From: Brachionus plicatilis
Lineage: Eukaryota; Rotifera; Eurotatoria; Ploima; Brachionidae
Assembly: GCA_010279815.1 (NCBI GenBank)
Contig: QEOQ01000626.1
Location: 375,188 to 439,187 of the forward strand
Reading direction: 5' to 3'
DNA: 64,000 nt
The first letter of the stretch is position 1, and the number at the start of each line of letters is the position of its first letter. A program made the translations under genes and the position numbers. Below the pieces are notes generated by a model. The model did not search any database. It had not been told where the DNA came from and worked only from the letters and a program-made list of their open reading frames with translations. Shown piece after piece: positions 48,606 through 59,699 of this stretch.

Positions 48606-49487
48606 AATTTTTCGAATAAATAAAATAAAATTTAAAGTTTCGATTTTTTTATTAAATAATTTAGATTTTTGAGTTGAATTTAATATTGGGATAAATGAAA
48701 ATTGACTAATGAGCAGATAAAATTTTAAACAAACAAAACAAAATTTTCATAACTCACTTTATTAAGACTTGGTAAATTTTTAAGTTTTTAAGTTTTTTAA
48801 AAAAATTTCTAAGTATCTTTGAAATTTTTTTGAATTTCTAAAAAAAATTATAGAAAGGTACCTGTGTCTGAAAAACTCCTAAAAATGTATTTCTTATTTT
48901 TAGAAAAAAAAATTGTTTTTACTCTCCTCTAGTGCTATAAAACAAAAGTAAGTTAGTTGCCGTTTCTGACCAATATCTCATCTATTTGATAAAAGATGGT
49001 ATGTCTATTGTTTCGGAGAAAAAAAATTTTCCTTTCGAAATCCTTGGAAAAGACGTGAAAATGTCCCAGCTAAACAAAATTTTGAATAAAAATTCAATTA
49101 TAAACTATTGTGAAAAAATTTAAATGTTAAAAAAAATTCTTTTGTAGACTCTTTGAAGTAAGATTATTTAAGAGGATAAAATTTTTATTCATAAAAAATT
49201 AATTAAGTTAATTTTAGGACTAAATTGTAAATAATTTTGATGAACATAAAATTTATCATTTCTTATTTAGGTTTGCTTAAATTCTGATAAATGACATAAA
49301 AAGACACTTAAAAGAATAAGAAACCAAACTCAGTGGTCAATATTTGCTAACAAATTAAAAAAAGAGTAAAATTTTAAGTTTATGAGAAACAAAGTCTGCC
49401 AAAACCTTACAGTTAATAAGGCTAAAGGCTTTTGAGCGTTAGTGTAGAAAGAAATATGTGTATTTCAGATATTACTACTACAACTAC
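48606..49487. other. Intergenic downstream of PES1
   Basis: AT-rich, with no gene seen. The right end has a short ACTACTACAACTACTA run just before the nested elements, which resembles the microsatellite tail of the LINE at 60570. Confidence 0.4.
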
Positions 49488-49489
49488 TA

Positions 49490-50438
49490 CCGTAAACGGG
49501 TCTTGTAAAGCTGATGACCAGTGGTCATGAAATTTCATGACCAGGTGAGATTCATGACCAGGTGTGAAATATACTGGTCATAAAAAATTTTACCTGGTCA
49601 TATAAAAAATCATCTTGTCATTATATAAACACTTTTGATTAGAAATTTTTATTTAAATAAATGTCCAATTGTTTAAATTCTAGTCTATTTAATTAAATAA
49701 TCAATCAAAATATAGACAATCACATTTTTTTGTTATAATATTTATTACATATTCATTTCTTGGTAATTCTGGCTTGCTCAAATTTTGTAATTTAAAATTT
49801 AAACCAGAACGAGTTATTTTGAACTGACGAGTTGAAATATAAATGATTTATATCTTGTGCCTCTTTTTTCAAAATAAATCTCGTTCTCTTCGCAAAGATT
49901 ATAAATGATTTTACGTTGGTCAATTGTTAGATCGCTTGAAAACTTATAATACTCATAAATATTATCTTTTATTTGTCCAATTATTGTATTAATTACACAT
50001 TTGAAATTAGTCAAGTCTAATTCACTTAGACGTTTTACATGATAATTTAAATTTGTTTCAAAAACATCAGCACCTACACTAATATCATCCTGGTCATATG
50101 AATTTTTACCTGGTCATAAATTTTTTCTTATTTTTTATTTTTATTCACACCTGGTCATGAATCTCACCTGGTCATGAAATTTCTTGACCACTGGTCATCA
50201 GCTTTACAAGACCCCCGTAAACTCGTGCATACTACTCTAAGAGTAAAAGTGGAATTTTGGCTTTTCCTCCAATTGAAAATTGTCTTTTATTCTAATGGAA
50301 AAAGGTTGAATAAGAATAAAAAAATTTAAAAAAATAATAATTGCTCATCGTTTTCCATTAGAATAAAAGACAATTTTCAATTGGAGGAAAAGCCAAAATT
50401 CCACTTTTACTCTTAGAGTAGTATGCACGAGTTTACGG
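49490..50438. mobile_element. TA-flanked fold-back element interrupted by another transposon
   Basis: Without its insertion the element is about 224 bp. Its arms 50215-50303 and 50350-50438 are inverted and identical over about 88 bp, beginning CCGTAAACTCGTGCATAC. The outer ends are flanked by TA (49488-49489 and 50439-50440), as in Tc1/mariner-type insertions. Its first eight bases (49490-49497) are separated from the rest by the element at 49498-50214, which used those bases as its target site. Confidence 0.75.
49498..50214 (-). mobile_element. hAT-like element, 717 bp, with ATGACCAGGT motif arms and a central ORF
   Basis: Flanked by a perfect 8-bp duplication CCGTAAAC (49490-49497, 50215-50222). 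The TIR is about 68 bp, starting GGGTCTTGTAAAGC. The arms carry repeated TGACCAGGT / ACCTGGTCA motifs at short spacing. The central minus-strand ORF (49814 to about 50110) encodes about 95 residues and has the feel of a real domain: LTIDQRKIIYNLCEENEIYFEKR. It may be R3H-like, with Tyr in place of the His of the RxxxH core. No transposase is present, so the element is non-autonomous. Confidence 0.75.
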
Positions 50439-50694
50439 TATTATGATTAATTTAGAAAACTTTCATGGAAGTATTAAATTATAAAAATACATTTTTAAAT
50501 TAATTTTTTACTATCAAAATTTTTCTTGGATTTTTTCTGGATAAAAATCGTGATCATTAGATCAAAAAAAAATGTATTAATTTGAGAACATCAATTAATT
50601 ATTAATAAAAATTGATTACAAAACAAAAAAATCAAAACTTTTTATTACAATAATATTTTATTACAGACTAATGAATAAATCCTTTGAATTTAAA

Positions 50695-51979
50695 CTACAA
50701 AATTGGATATGATGATTCAGTAGCAACTCCGCAAAGATTATCGTTTCCTTTTGCTATTCTCATGTAGCCTTGAGTTCCCCAATTGCTTCCTTTATTAAAT
50801 AATCAGTTTAATTTAATTTTTTTTAAGATAAAAAATTTATTTTTAATAACCCCAAGAATTTCTTATGAGCCAATACGAGTTGTTACCCTCTAAACCGTAT
50901 CCTACCAGCACCACTGCATGATTTAAACTTTTGAATTTATTTTTGCATTCGGTGTCTGAATATATTCCTGAAGAGTAAAACTGGAATGTTGGTAAGCTCG
51001 CATCAATAGCAATAGATATTGGACCAACAATAGCAACTGCCTGTTCCAAAGCTTGTTCATCTCCTTGCGGAATTCTGGCAAAGCTAGATATTTGAATCTT
51101 TGACTTGTCATTTGATCGGTATCTGCATCTTCCAGTCTTAAATAAAATTAAATAATCCAATTTAAAAAATCAAAAATTAATTTACATTTGCTGAATATGA
51201 ATAGACTTTTTCGCTATTTAAACCATTATTTTGCACAATATATCTAAAAGCATTGTTCATATAGCCTCCATTGCATCCATTGTTTCCAAATGGAATTGAA
51301 CAATCAATCAATTGCTGCTCTGACAATGGCACAATAAGACCTGTTTTTCTGGCATTTAAAGCTTCTATAACACCAGTAGTCTTAATTTTATTTACAAAAA
51401 TTTAATCTTAATTTGGTCAATATATTTTATCTCTTACCGCAAATGCCCAGCAAGATCTAAGATTAATTTTAAATGATTAATATTTTATTGAAATTCAAAA
51501 AAAGTACCAACCCGCATTTTCCTTGATCTTTTATCGGAGTTGTCAGTCCGCGCCAATCTTGGAAGATTGAAAATTTAATTTTAATTTTTGATATAAATTA
51601 ACTTGATGTATTTACCAACAGAGCTTGGATTTTTGTGGGATGCATTGTGAGGAAAAACCTCGGATTTTTGACTTGGCCAGAACAGACCATGATCAAATCC
51701 ATTTTCAAGAATGCTGAATTCGTGGGATGTCATGTCTGCAAATTGGTTTACAGCCAGCCTGTAGCTCACCTCACCAATGTCAGCTCTGGCATTGTGTTTC
51801 TCTATAAATTCAAGATTTGACTTGAATATCTGAAATCTGAGAGCTTCGTCTAGTCTATTGGAATATCGGCGTTTATTCGACAGCTTAAATCCATTCCATT
51901 TAGTTGCCAATTGCTGGGCTGTAAGAGCTAATGAAGTATGTATCACAAATAATAAAATTGCTACACTAATTAAATACAT
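50695..51979 (-). CDS. Cathepsin L-like cysteine protease precursor
   Basis: Papain-family (C1A) endopeptidase of lysosomes or secretions. Exons on the minus strand: 51616-51979, 51512-51557, 51438-51456, 51186-51380, 50851-51136 and 50695-50789. The phases join to 334 residues, the usual length. It has a signal peptide (LISVAILLFVIHTSLA). The I29 inhibitor prodomain has an ERFNIN-like helix (EALRFQIFKSNLEFIEKHN) and NQFADMTSHEF. The mature enzyme begins near VDWRG, with KDQGKCGSCWAFA (catalytic Cys), GCNGGYMNNAF, LNHAVVLVGYG (catalytic His) and WLIRNSWG (Asn). The catalytic Cys sits in an exon of only 19 nt. Confidence 0.93.
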
Positions 51980-52346
51980 TTTTTTTAAATGAAAATTATG
52001 ATTTTATAAAGACAAATTTATATCAAACAAATCCAGTCTAAAACGACCGGAAATATTTCGCCCAGAATCGAGATATAATGGACTAAGATGAAAATTTTTG
52101 GATCGTTTTGTACTTATTTGGTTTAGTACAATTTCAAGAGAGTTTAATTTAATTTTTTTTTTTTGATATCAAAGTGTCATCTAAAATTTATTAAAAAAAT
52201 CTATGCCAATAACATATTTTTTTTCAATTCAACAGAAATGAAAAATTCATTTTAAATAAAAAATTAAGGCTAAATTAATTTTAAATATTGGAAAAAATTT
52301 TTTCTAAAATTTTATTTATTAAAAAAAAAACTAAAAGTGGGACTTT

Positions 52347-52759
52347 TTATTTCAACTGATGATCGGCCATTTTTTCCACTTCTTTAACCCACTTTAAAAG
52401 GCAAGCAATCGGCTGAGACACTGTGAGCACCGATTCATAGTTAAAACTCTCCATTGAAGTAAATATTTTTAGTTTTTTTAGAGTCGTATTGTCCACACTT
52501 TGTACATCAAAGTTTTGCAAAATTTCAATTAAATGAGGGTCAGCTAGAAATTAATAAACTTGAAAAAATAAATATTTAACTTTTCTTTAATACCTAATAA
52601 ACGTCTTGTCTGAGTGATAGTAGGTTCTTTTCGGAGTAGAATAAGGACTGATTCAAGAACGTAAGCAATTATTCTTGGTGGATTTGCATGAGCTTTTATC
52701 TCAGTTATTTTTAATTTGTCGATTGATTTGAATTCGTCTATGATAGTATTGATTGTCAT
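52347..52759 (-). CDS. Stand-alone protein like the dynein heavy-chain stalk region
   Basis: Two exons (52594-52759 and 52347-52543, intron 50 nt) join to 120 residues with an ATG and a TAA. The sequence follows the stalk and microtubule-binding region of axonemal dynein heavy chains: DKLKITEIKAHANPP, VLESVLILLRKEPT, RLLGADPHLIEILQNFD, TLKKLKIF and SQPIACLLKWVKEV. No AAA module or other dynein domain is near. It may be a retained gene fragment or a small microtubule-binding protein. The intact frame and proper splice sites favour a functional gene. Confidence 0.65.
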
Positions 52760-54339
52760 ATTGTTCTATGAAAAATAAAGTATAAAGATAAGAAGATATT
52801 TGGCCCACAATTTTTTGCATTGATATATAGAAAATATTTGTTGCGATCTTAGAAGAATTTGGATTTTTGCTTCATAATCTAGCTATCATATGTTGCTAGT
52901 AAAATGAGATAAATTTCTATGATCCTTTTTAAAATATTTCGAATTTTAGCTCTAGAGCAAATAAGGTCATATCATTACTTGTTTAATAAGTTTATTTTGG
53001 ATTTTGTATTGTTGTCACATTCATGTAGAATTAATAATAGATTTAAAAATATCTTACAAAAGAAAACATCTTATTATATAATGTTTGGTGACGCAATCTA
53101 AATTTTTTAGAGAAATAATTAAGTTTTTGCTCTAAAAGAATAAATTAAAATTTACAGTCGTCTTGAAAATGAAAGAAATGTGAAATTTGCTTTGGTTTTA
53201 TTTTATTAAAAATTCACAGTTAATTAAATTTAAAAATTTTTTGAAATATAAAAAAAAAATAATATAATTTTTAACAATAATGGATTTACATTGAAATGTT
53301 TAAAGATTTATTTTTTCAACTTTTTTTGAAATTTTTAATATATTTAATAAAGAGATCTTAAATGAAAATTTCCAAAGGTTCGAAGATGGTTTAGATCGGA
53401 AAATCATCCCTGTAAAAATAAAATTATTGAATATTATTATTGAATATTAAGCAAAAGAAAAATTCAAGTTGGATATGAAGAGAGAATTAAAGCAAATCAC
53501 TTAGTCGAACCTATATCTCTAGATCTAAAGTAAAGTAAAAGTCAAAAGTAGCATTCAAAGAGACAATAAAAAGCAAGAATTTAATGATTTATTTAATTTT
53601 TCACTTTAAAGTATGGAAGTGTCCTATTTTTGATAAAATATTCACTGAATCTGTTAATATTGATATTGAATTTAAACTGATAAATTTCATTTTTCTTTAA
53701 AAAGATTATATTTGTCGGTAATTAAAATAATTTTAAAAACAAAATGGACCATTAAAATCAATACTACAAAACTTTAATAGAATACCCTAAAATTTTAATT
53801 TTTTCCCCCAAATATTAAATAAAATTCCCCAATCATTATAGATAAAAAAAGTAATTAATACAAAATTAAAAAAAAACACTAATTATACATTAAATAACAT
53901 AGTTTTGATACCACAAAACTTTAATAGAATACCCTAAAATTTTAATTTTTTCCCCCAAATATTAAATAAAATTATAACTTTTTTAAATATTAAATAAAAT
54001 TGTAACTTTTTCTTAAAATTGAATAAAATGTTTAGTTCAGTCAGCATTTTAAGAAACCAATTAAATGAAAGAGCCGAAGACGAAGAAGCGTTACCAAAAA
54101 CAAGAGAAGTGTTAGTAGTAGTAAAGTAGTAGTAGAAATACTGTGTGAAACTTGAGTCTCCAAGTAGTGGCGCACGTAAGCGCCCCACTATAACAGCCAA
54201 TTGCCTATTTTTTAAATAAACTATTTTAAATAGCTTATTTTTACATATTTTATAAATAAATTAGTTTTTTTTTTACATATTTTCTAATATCCTATTTTTA
54301 AAAAAAAAAATTTTTTCTTAGTGGTAAAAAAAAATTATT
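52760..54339. other. Intergenic with a local direct duplication
   Basis: AT-rich. A segment of about 68 bp at about 53760-53827 (CTACAAAACTTTAATAGAATACCC...) recurs at about 53908-53977. Near 54105-54200 a GGCGC/GCGCC stem lies close to TAGTAGTAG runs, possibly an old LINE 3' end on the minus strand. The minus-strand ORF at 53934-54200 is not supported. Confidence 0.4.
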
Positions 54340-54917
54340 ATTTAGATTAATAAAATTTAGGAGATAAGCTTTATTTTGGTGTATTAATCTTCGAATTTGA
54401 TAATAAATTGAGAAAGTTAGGTACCGATGAAAGCTAATTTTTTTCAAATTCCTTTTTTTCCTTACTTTTTTGGGTTAAAAACCTTCAACAGGTGATAATA
54501 ATATAAAAATATTGATGATTCTGTAAAAAGCAGTAGACTCAATGAATCGTAAGCTTAAATTTGGTACCATTTTCTTCTTATTATTTAATAGGATATTTTT
54601 ATTTTAAAACGAACTAAAACGAACAAAAACAAAAAGACCATAACTTTGTTAAAACTTAATTTTTTTTAATCTGTAAAAAGATTTAGAATATTTAGCTTGT
54701 CAGCTCCATTTTAAGTACCTGAACATTGATATTGATAAAAAATTAAGGAAGTGAGGTACTCTTCAAAGCTAATTTTTGCAAAATCTTTAGTTTTTTTAGA
54801 AATATAACTTTAAGTGCTCATAACTTTACCAAAAAATAATTTTTTTGAATTAAGTTAAAAAGCACTAAGTTCATTTAATCTCAGCTTTAATTCAGTACCA
54901 TTTTTATCATTTTTATC
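54340..54917. repeat. Diverged satellite-like units, left block
   Basis: Units of roughly 180-210 bp share blocks such as GATATTGATAAAAAATTAAGG, GGTACTC-TCAAAGCTAA, CATAACTTTACCAAAAAA and AAAAAGCACTAAGTTCA. 54697-54905 matches 59702-59912, and 54592-54652 matches 59939-59990. A related unit lies at 62500-62725. Confidence 0.6.
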
Positions 54918-54955
54918 GTCATATTAACTTCGTCGTCGTCGACGTAGAAGTTAAT

Positions 54956-55558
54956 ATGACACATGCTGGACCAAAGTTCACTGGAGTTTGCTATTTTTGT
55001 AAGAAGCCAGGTCATCGTAAGGTAGACTGTTATAAGTTTAACAATTCAGTCAACACACATGCTAAGAATGGAAATGGTAGTGGTAATGGAAGATTTGGAC
55101 GAGGAGGTAAATCGACTCGAGGGTATGGCCAAGGCAATGGGAGGCCTAAGTTGGACATTAATGGTCATTTAAGTGATGATAGTGTCGATGCAAATAGCGT
55201 CGCAGTGGATATTTCTACGATTACTTGTGGTATTGAGTTAATAAAAAAGAAATGCAAGTTGTTATTTAATAATGATAATGAGAAACAGCGAATGGTTGCA
55301 CTATTTGACTGTGGTTCAACCAACTCGTTAATTTGCAAAGAAAAATTGAGTTTGAGATTAAGAACTGAGTTAAATTTGTTTTTGGCAACTGGTCGTGATG
55401 CCAATAGAAGAGGGTTTAAAAAATTCCCTGTTACAATTAGAGGTGTCAATGGTTGTGCTATGGAGGACTGTGTGGTTGCACGGCTTAATATTCGAATGGG
55501 TAAATGGTCTGGTATACAGAGTTTTGTTATTTCAAGTGGATTAAACGACAAGGACTAA
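54956..55558 (+). pseudogene. Gypsy gag zinc knuckle and protease remnant
   Basis: Open for 200 codons. It starts at a CCHC knuckle (CYFCKKPGHRKVDC, residues 12-25), followed by a Gly/Asn-rich linker. The retroviral-type protease active site LFDCGSTNS lies at residues about 116-124. The frame ends at a TAA in the segment where the family continues into the conserved ILGRDFL motif, which is still legible after the stop. The upstream gag (capsid) part is absent. Confidence 0.8.
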
Positions 55559-56259
55559 ATTCTTGGAAGAGATTTTTTGAAAAAGTATAGTATGGTGATT
55601 GACAATTCATCAGACTCGATCATGATTGATAGAGAACCAAATGAAAACTATGTTGACTCATGGTCAGAATAGGAAAAAAGTTACCCATGCGTTTCTGTGA
55701 ATTGAGCCGAAAAGTGAAACAATTGTTAAATGTAGAAACTTGAACCTAAGCGGAGTAAAAGAGGTTGTATTTACACCACAAACAGAAGATAATGGCGTGC
55801 ATTGGAGTCATTGTTTAAGTAAAAGTGATGACAAAGGAGTAATTTTCGTTCAAGTGCTAAATTTAAATGAATCTCTTGTGGATATTAAAGTCAATGACTA
55901 TGTTGGTTTCACAAGCGAAAACTTTGAAATAGTTGACGAAAATAACTCAATTGAAGTTAACAGCACAGTGCTATGAAAAGACTTATTGGACACAGTAGTG
56001 AATGAGAGGTTGAAAAAACTGAAAAAAGGTGGTAAACTGACAAAATCCCAAACCAAGAAATTGGATAGCATTTTAGAAGCGAAAATCTCAGCATTTCAGT
56101 GGACCGATACTGATATTGGTCGCACCCACCTGATTGAACATTCATATACATAAATCATAAACCATAAATCATATCATAAACAATCATAAACCGGTAAATT
56201 CTAGGCAATTTAGAATCCCACAGGCTCTGCAAGGAGAACTGGAAAATCAAGTTCAAGAG
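55559..56259 (+). pseudogene. Gypsy protease-RT linker, degraded
   Basis: Contains the ILGRDFL remnant and then several in-frame stops. An open piece at 55740-55976 encodes 78 residues. A small run of CATAAA-type tandem repeats (about 56148-56194) further breaks the frame just before the reverse transcriptase. Confidence 0.65.
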
Positions 56260-57627
56260 ATGCTGAAGAACGACCTGATTGAGGAAAGTTCTAGCCCATG
56301 GTCACATCCGGTAATGATTACCAAACAAACTACAAGAGATGGACGTGTAAAATTTCGGTTCATTGCTGATATGCGAGGTTTAAATGATGTAACACGCAAA
56401 GATTCATACCCGTTACCAAGGATCGACCAGACTTTGGAAGCATTAGGTGGAGCAATCTATTTTACTGTTGTTGATATGAGACGTGGTTATTTTCAAGTTA
56501 AACTAAAACTTGAAGATAGAGAGAAGACTGCTTTTAGAGCAAATAATCGATTATATCAATGGGTCGTAATGCCACTTGGACTTACAAACGCCCCTGAAAC
56601 GTTTTCAAGACTCATGGACATGGTTTTAAATGGTATTACATTCAATTTTTGCTTAGTATATCTCGATGATACAATCATCTTTTCGAGAAGCTTTGAAGAT
56701 CATTTAGTACATATATCAGAAGTTTTGGAAAGAATTTCAAGAGCGGGTCTAAAGCTTAACCCAGACAAATGTTTGTTTGCATCTGATCAAGTAAATTATT
56801 TGGGTTTTAACATTTCAAAAGAAGGCATAAGCCCAGAAAAAGACAACGTCAAAGCAATTAGTGAACTGGAATTTCCAAAATCAGCCAAGTCAATGATTCG
56901 ATTTCTAGGAGCGGTTAATTTTTATAGAGATTTTATCAAAGGTTTTAGTGATATTTCAAATATCTTGTACAAGAGTGGCCAGTCAAATCAAAAATACAAA
57001 GCAAAAGCTAAAAGCAATGAAGCACATGAAGCGTTTAAGAAGCTACAGCAAGCGTTATTGTCCGAACCAGTTCTTGCGTATGCTGATTTTAAACTCCCAT
57101 TTTATATACAATGTGATGCGTCATCGATAGGTATTGGTGCTGTAATAGGTAAATTAAAGCCAGAAAACTATTTTAAATTCAAACCAATTATGTTTGCTAG
57201 TAGACATTTGACAGCGGCTGAAAAAAAATACTCAACAACTGAGCGAGAACTTATGTCAATCGTTTTTGCTAGAAAGAAATTTTTCTCATACATTTATGGT
57301 AGACCAGTGACTTTTATCACAGATCACAAACCGTTGGCCGCAATGAAGTCTTTAAAAGAGCCAATGGGTCGAATAGGAAGACTTTTAAACAAAATCCAAG
57401 ACCAAGAATATACTATTGTATATCAGCCAGGTGTTAAGAATGTAACAGCTGATCTTTTGTCTAGGCCAGAAACAGAAGGTAAAAGTGTTGATGTTAATGC
57501 ATGTGGTTTAGTGTTTAAACAAACAGTCAATTGGTTTGAAGAGCAAAAAAGTGATCAATTATTTGAAAAAATTTTTGAGTTGGTCTCAAATGGAAAGTTT
57601 ACGGACGAAAATATTATGGAATTTTAG
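56200..57627 (+). pseudogene. Gypsy reverse transcriptase and RNase H
   Basis: The longest open part, about 455 codons from 56260, with the frame legible slightly upstream. RT motifs: SPWSHPVMI, FRFIADMRGLN, FTVVDMRRGYFQ, VMPLGLTNAPETF, and the catalytic YLDD in LVYLDDTIIFS. RNase H motifs: YIQCDASS, YSTTERELMSIVFA and TDHKPLAAM. It ends at a TAG where the family would continue toward integrase; the downstream sequence is still in the same frame. Confidence 0.85.
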
Positions 57628-58498
57628 TCAAAGGAAAAGTTCTGTTCGTTTTTGATCAAGAATAAAGAGAATTTTTGTATTAAAAACAATGTTGTAGTAT
57701 ATAATGATGGAGAAAGGTCAAAAACATTAGTACCTTCAAAACTTAAAAATCTAGTCCTGGAAATTTTACATGATTGCCCGCTTTCTGGACTTAGAGATTT
57801 TGAAAAGACACATGATTTGATTAAACCAAGATATTTCTGGTTTGACATGAGGCAAGATGTTAAAACCTATTGTGAGAGTTGTTTACTTTGTCAGACAAAG
57901 AAATACTTAAATAAAACAAATAGAGCCCACTACTGTTGTAAGCCAGCCTTGGAGAGTGATTGGTATCGATGTTATTGGACCTCTTCCAGTAACAATAAAT
58001 GGGAACATCTACATTCTTATTGCGATATGTTATTTCACAAAGTTTTGTTTAGCTAAAGCTGTTAAGAATTTTACAGCCGATACTACAGCGCGGTTTATTT
58101 TTGAAGATATTGTTTGTAAATTTGGCATGGTTTATTCTATCATTAGTGATAATGGTGTAAACTTTAAGTCAAACGTATTTTTACAATTGTGTAAACATTG
58201 TGGAATTAAGAAGGCATTTTCATCTTTGTATCACCAAGCTGGTTATGGCTTAGTTGAGAGACTCATTAAAACAATAAAGCAGATAATTACAATGTACATA
58301 AACACTCAACACAACAATTGGGATGATATTTTACAAGCGTCCATTTCGGCATACAATTGTAGCAAACAAAGTTCAACAAAGTATTCACCGTACGAAGTGT
58401 TGTTTGGAAGAGCACCTGTTCTACTTACTGATGTTATTTTAAACAGTTCAGATGTTAATCAACAAGTTGATTCACAAGAAAATTATGTAAACAAATAA
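57628..58498 (+). pseudogene. Gypsy integrase, frame-broken
   Basis: The HHCC zinc-binding part is legible (CESCLLCQTKK). The frame shifts near 57930-57960. The catalytic core continues in another frame: IGIDVIGPLP (first Asp), ISDNGVNF (second Asp) and a GLVERLIKT segment (Glu). It ends at a TAA at 58496-58498. Confidence 0.75.
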
Positions 58499-59334
58499 AA
58501 AAAGGTTTAACAGAAAGAAATGAATGTGTTCGACAAAATCTGGAAATAGCTAGAGACAGACAAAAAAAGTCTTATGACAAGTTTGTAAGAGACAATTTAG
58601 TATTCGAAGAAGGGGATTTAGTGCTTTTAATCAATTCTAGAAACAAACCGGGTGAATCAAAATCGTTTAAACAAAGAGCAATTGGTCCGTTTAAAATTGT
58701 AAAAGCTCTTGGTGAATTGAATTACAGTGTGATGAATCTAGTCGATAAAAAGATGCAAACCGTCCACTATTATAGGTTATTGAGGTTTAAACATAGAGAC
58801 TCAAATGGTTCTGAAATCTTGAGTTTAAGACAAAAAGAAAGCTTTGACTCTAATGGTCATTTTAACTCAAGTATTTCTCATTCAGTTAATCAAGAAGTCA
58901 GTTCAAATAAAGAAGAAGCATGTTTTGATTTAAATTTTATTTTAAGTAGTAATTTAGTAAGTAATATTGATACTCACCAAATTGAAGCAACTTTCATGTG
59001 TACTGTTTGGAATCGATCTTTTGGAACTATTAGTGGACTTAAAAGACATAAGACAAGATTGAATCACCGTGAACAAGTACTGGATCAATCAGTGGTTGCG
59101 CTGGTCCAAAATGAGATTAATAATGATGAACAGATTCGAACAGATCAAAACAGAGCAGTCGAAAGTGGGAAAGTCAATGACGAAGAGACAACAGCCGGAT
59201 TAGAATACACCGATGCACAATCTACAGATGAAGAAATTGAACAAGGTGTTGATGGACAGTGCAATACTTGTGGCAGAAGCTTCAAAGGCCAAAAAGGCTT
59301 AAGTCAACATCTAAGAATGTCATCGTGTGGTTAA
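58499..59334 (+). pseudogene. Gypsy C-terminal region with C2H2-like fingers
   Basis: After a stop, the integrase C-terminal barrel is legible (VFEEGDLVLLINS, GPFKIVKALGELNYSV). An acidic linker follows. There are then two zinc-finger-like motifs. The first has its second Cys replaced by Trp (CTVWNRSF...GLKRHKTRLNH). The second is complete as C2HC (CNTCGRSFKGQKGLSQH, final Cys 6 residues on). The finger resembles those of non-LTR and host C2H2 proteins and is unusual at this position in a Gypsy element. Confidence 0.7.
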
Positions 59335-59353
59335 GCAGTAACAATTTTTTCTT

Positions 59354-59660
59354 AAAGAGGGAGGGGATATAAAAGCATGAGATCATGTGACTTAATAATG
59401 TTATTCAAAGTTTATAATTCTCTCTCTCTCTCGTTCTTAGAAACGAAATTCAATTTCTATTATATTTAATTCTATTGTATTTTATTTGGTGTCTCTAGGG
59501 TTCTAAACCCGTGCGTCTTTGATTCTTAATGGTGTTTGATTATATCTCGATCTAACCAACTACTAATACTATATATGTTTTAGTTTTATACTTTACTTGT
59601 TTTTTTAGTTTAATTTTGAAATAAAGCTTATTTAGGACGTATCTATCGTTTTTTTATAAA
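59354..59660 (+). other. Polypurine tract and presumed 3' LTR of the Gypsy element
   Basis: AAAGAGGGAGGGGA (59354-59367) is a good polypurine tract. Immediately after it is TATAAAAG (59368-59375). Further on are a CT-dinucleotide run (about 59419-59432) and AATAAA (59620-59625), fitting an LTR with TATA box and poly(A) signal. The LTR ends are not exactly defined because there is no 5' copy to compare. Confidence 0.5.
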
Positions 59661-59699
59661 ATTAGTAAGCCTGAACACTTTTAAATTGAAATTTTGCTT

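Larger units (their letters stand above)
54918..59660 (+). mobile_element. Decayed Ty3/Gypsy retrotransposon, 5' truncated
   Basis: Order of parts: a CCHC zinc knuckle, an aspartic protease, reverse transcriptase with RNase H, integrase, then a C-terminal region with zinc-finger-like motifs. A purine-rich tract (about 59354-59367) and a presumed 3' LTR follow. The reading frame is broken by several stops and at least one shift, so no full polyprotein can be made. I find no 5' LTR and most of gag is missing. A 14-bp inverted repeat (54918-54931 / 54947-54960) marks the left boundary. The element sits inside the satellite-like block. Confidence 0.85.

Noticed and set aside
53934..54200. Minus-strand ORF of 88 codons
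   Set aside because: Partly low-complexity and overlaps a possible LINE 3' end. No homology.
55165..55551. Minus-strand ORF over the Gypsy protease
   Set aside because: Shadow of the Gypsy frame.
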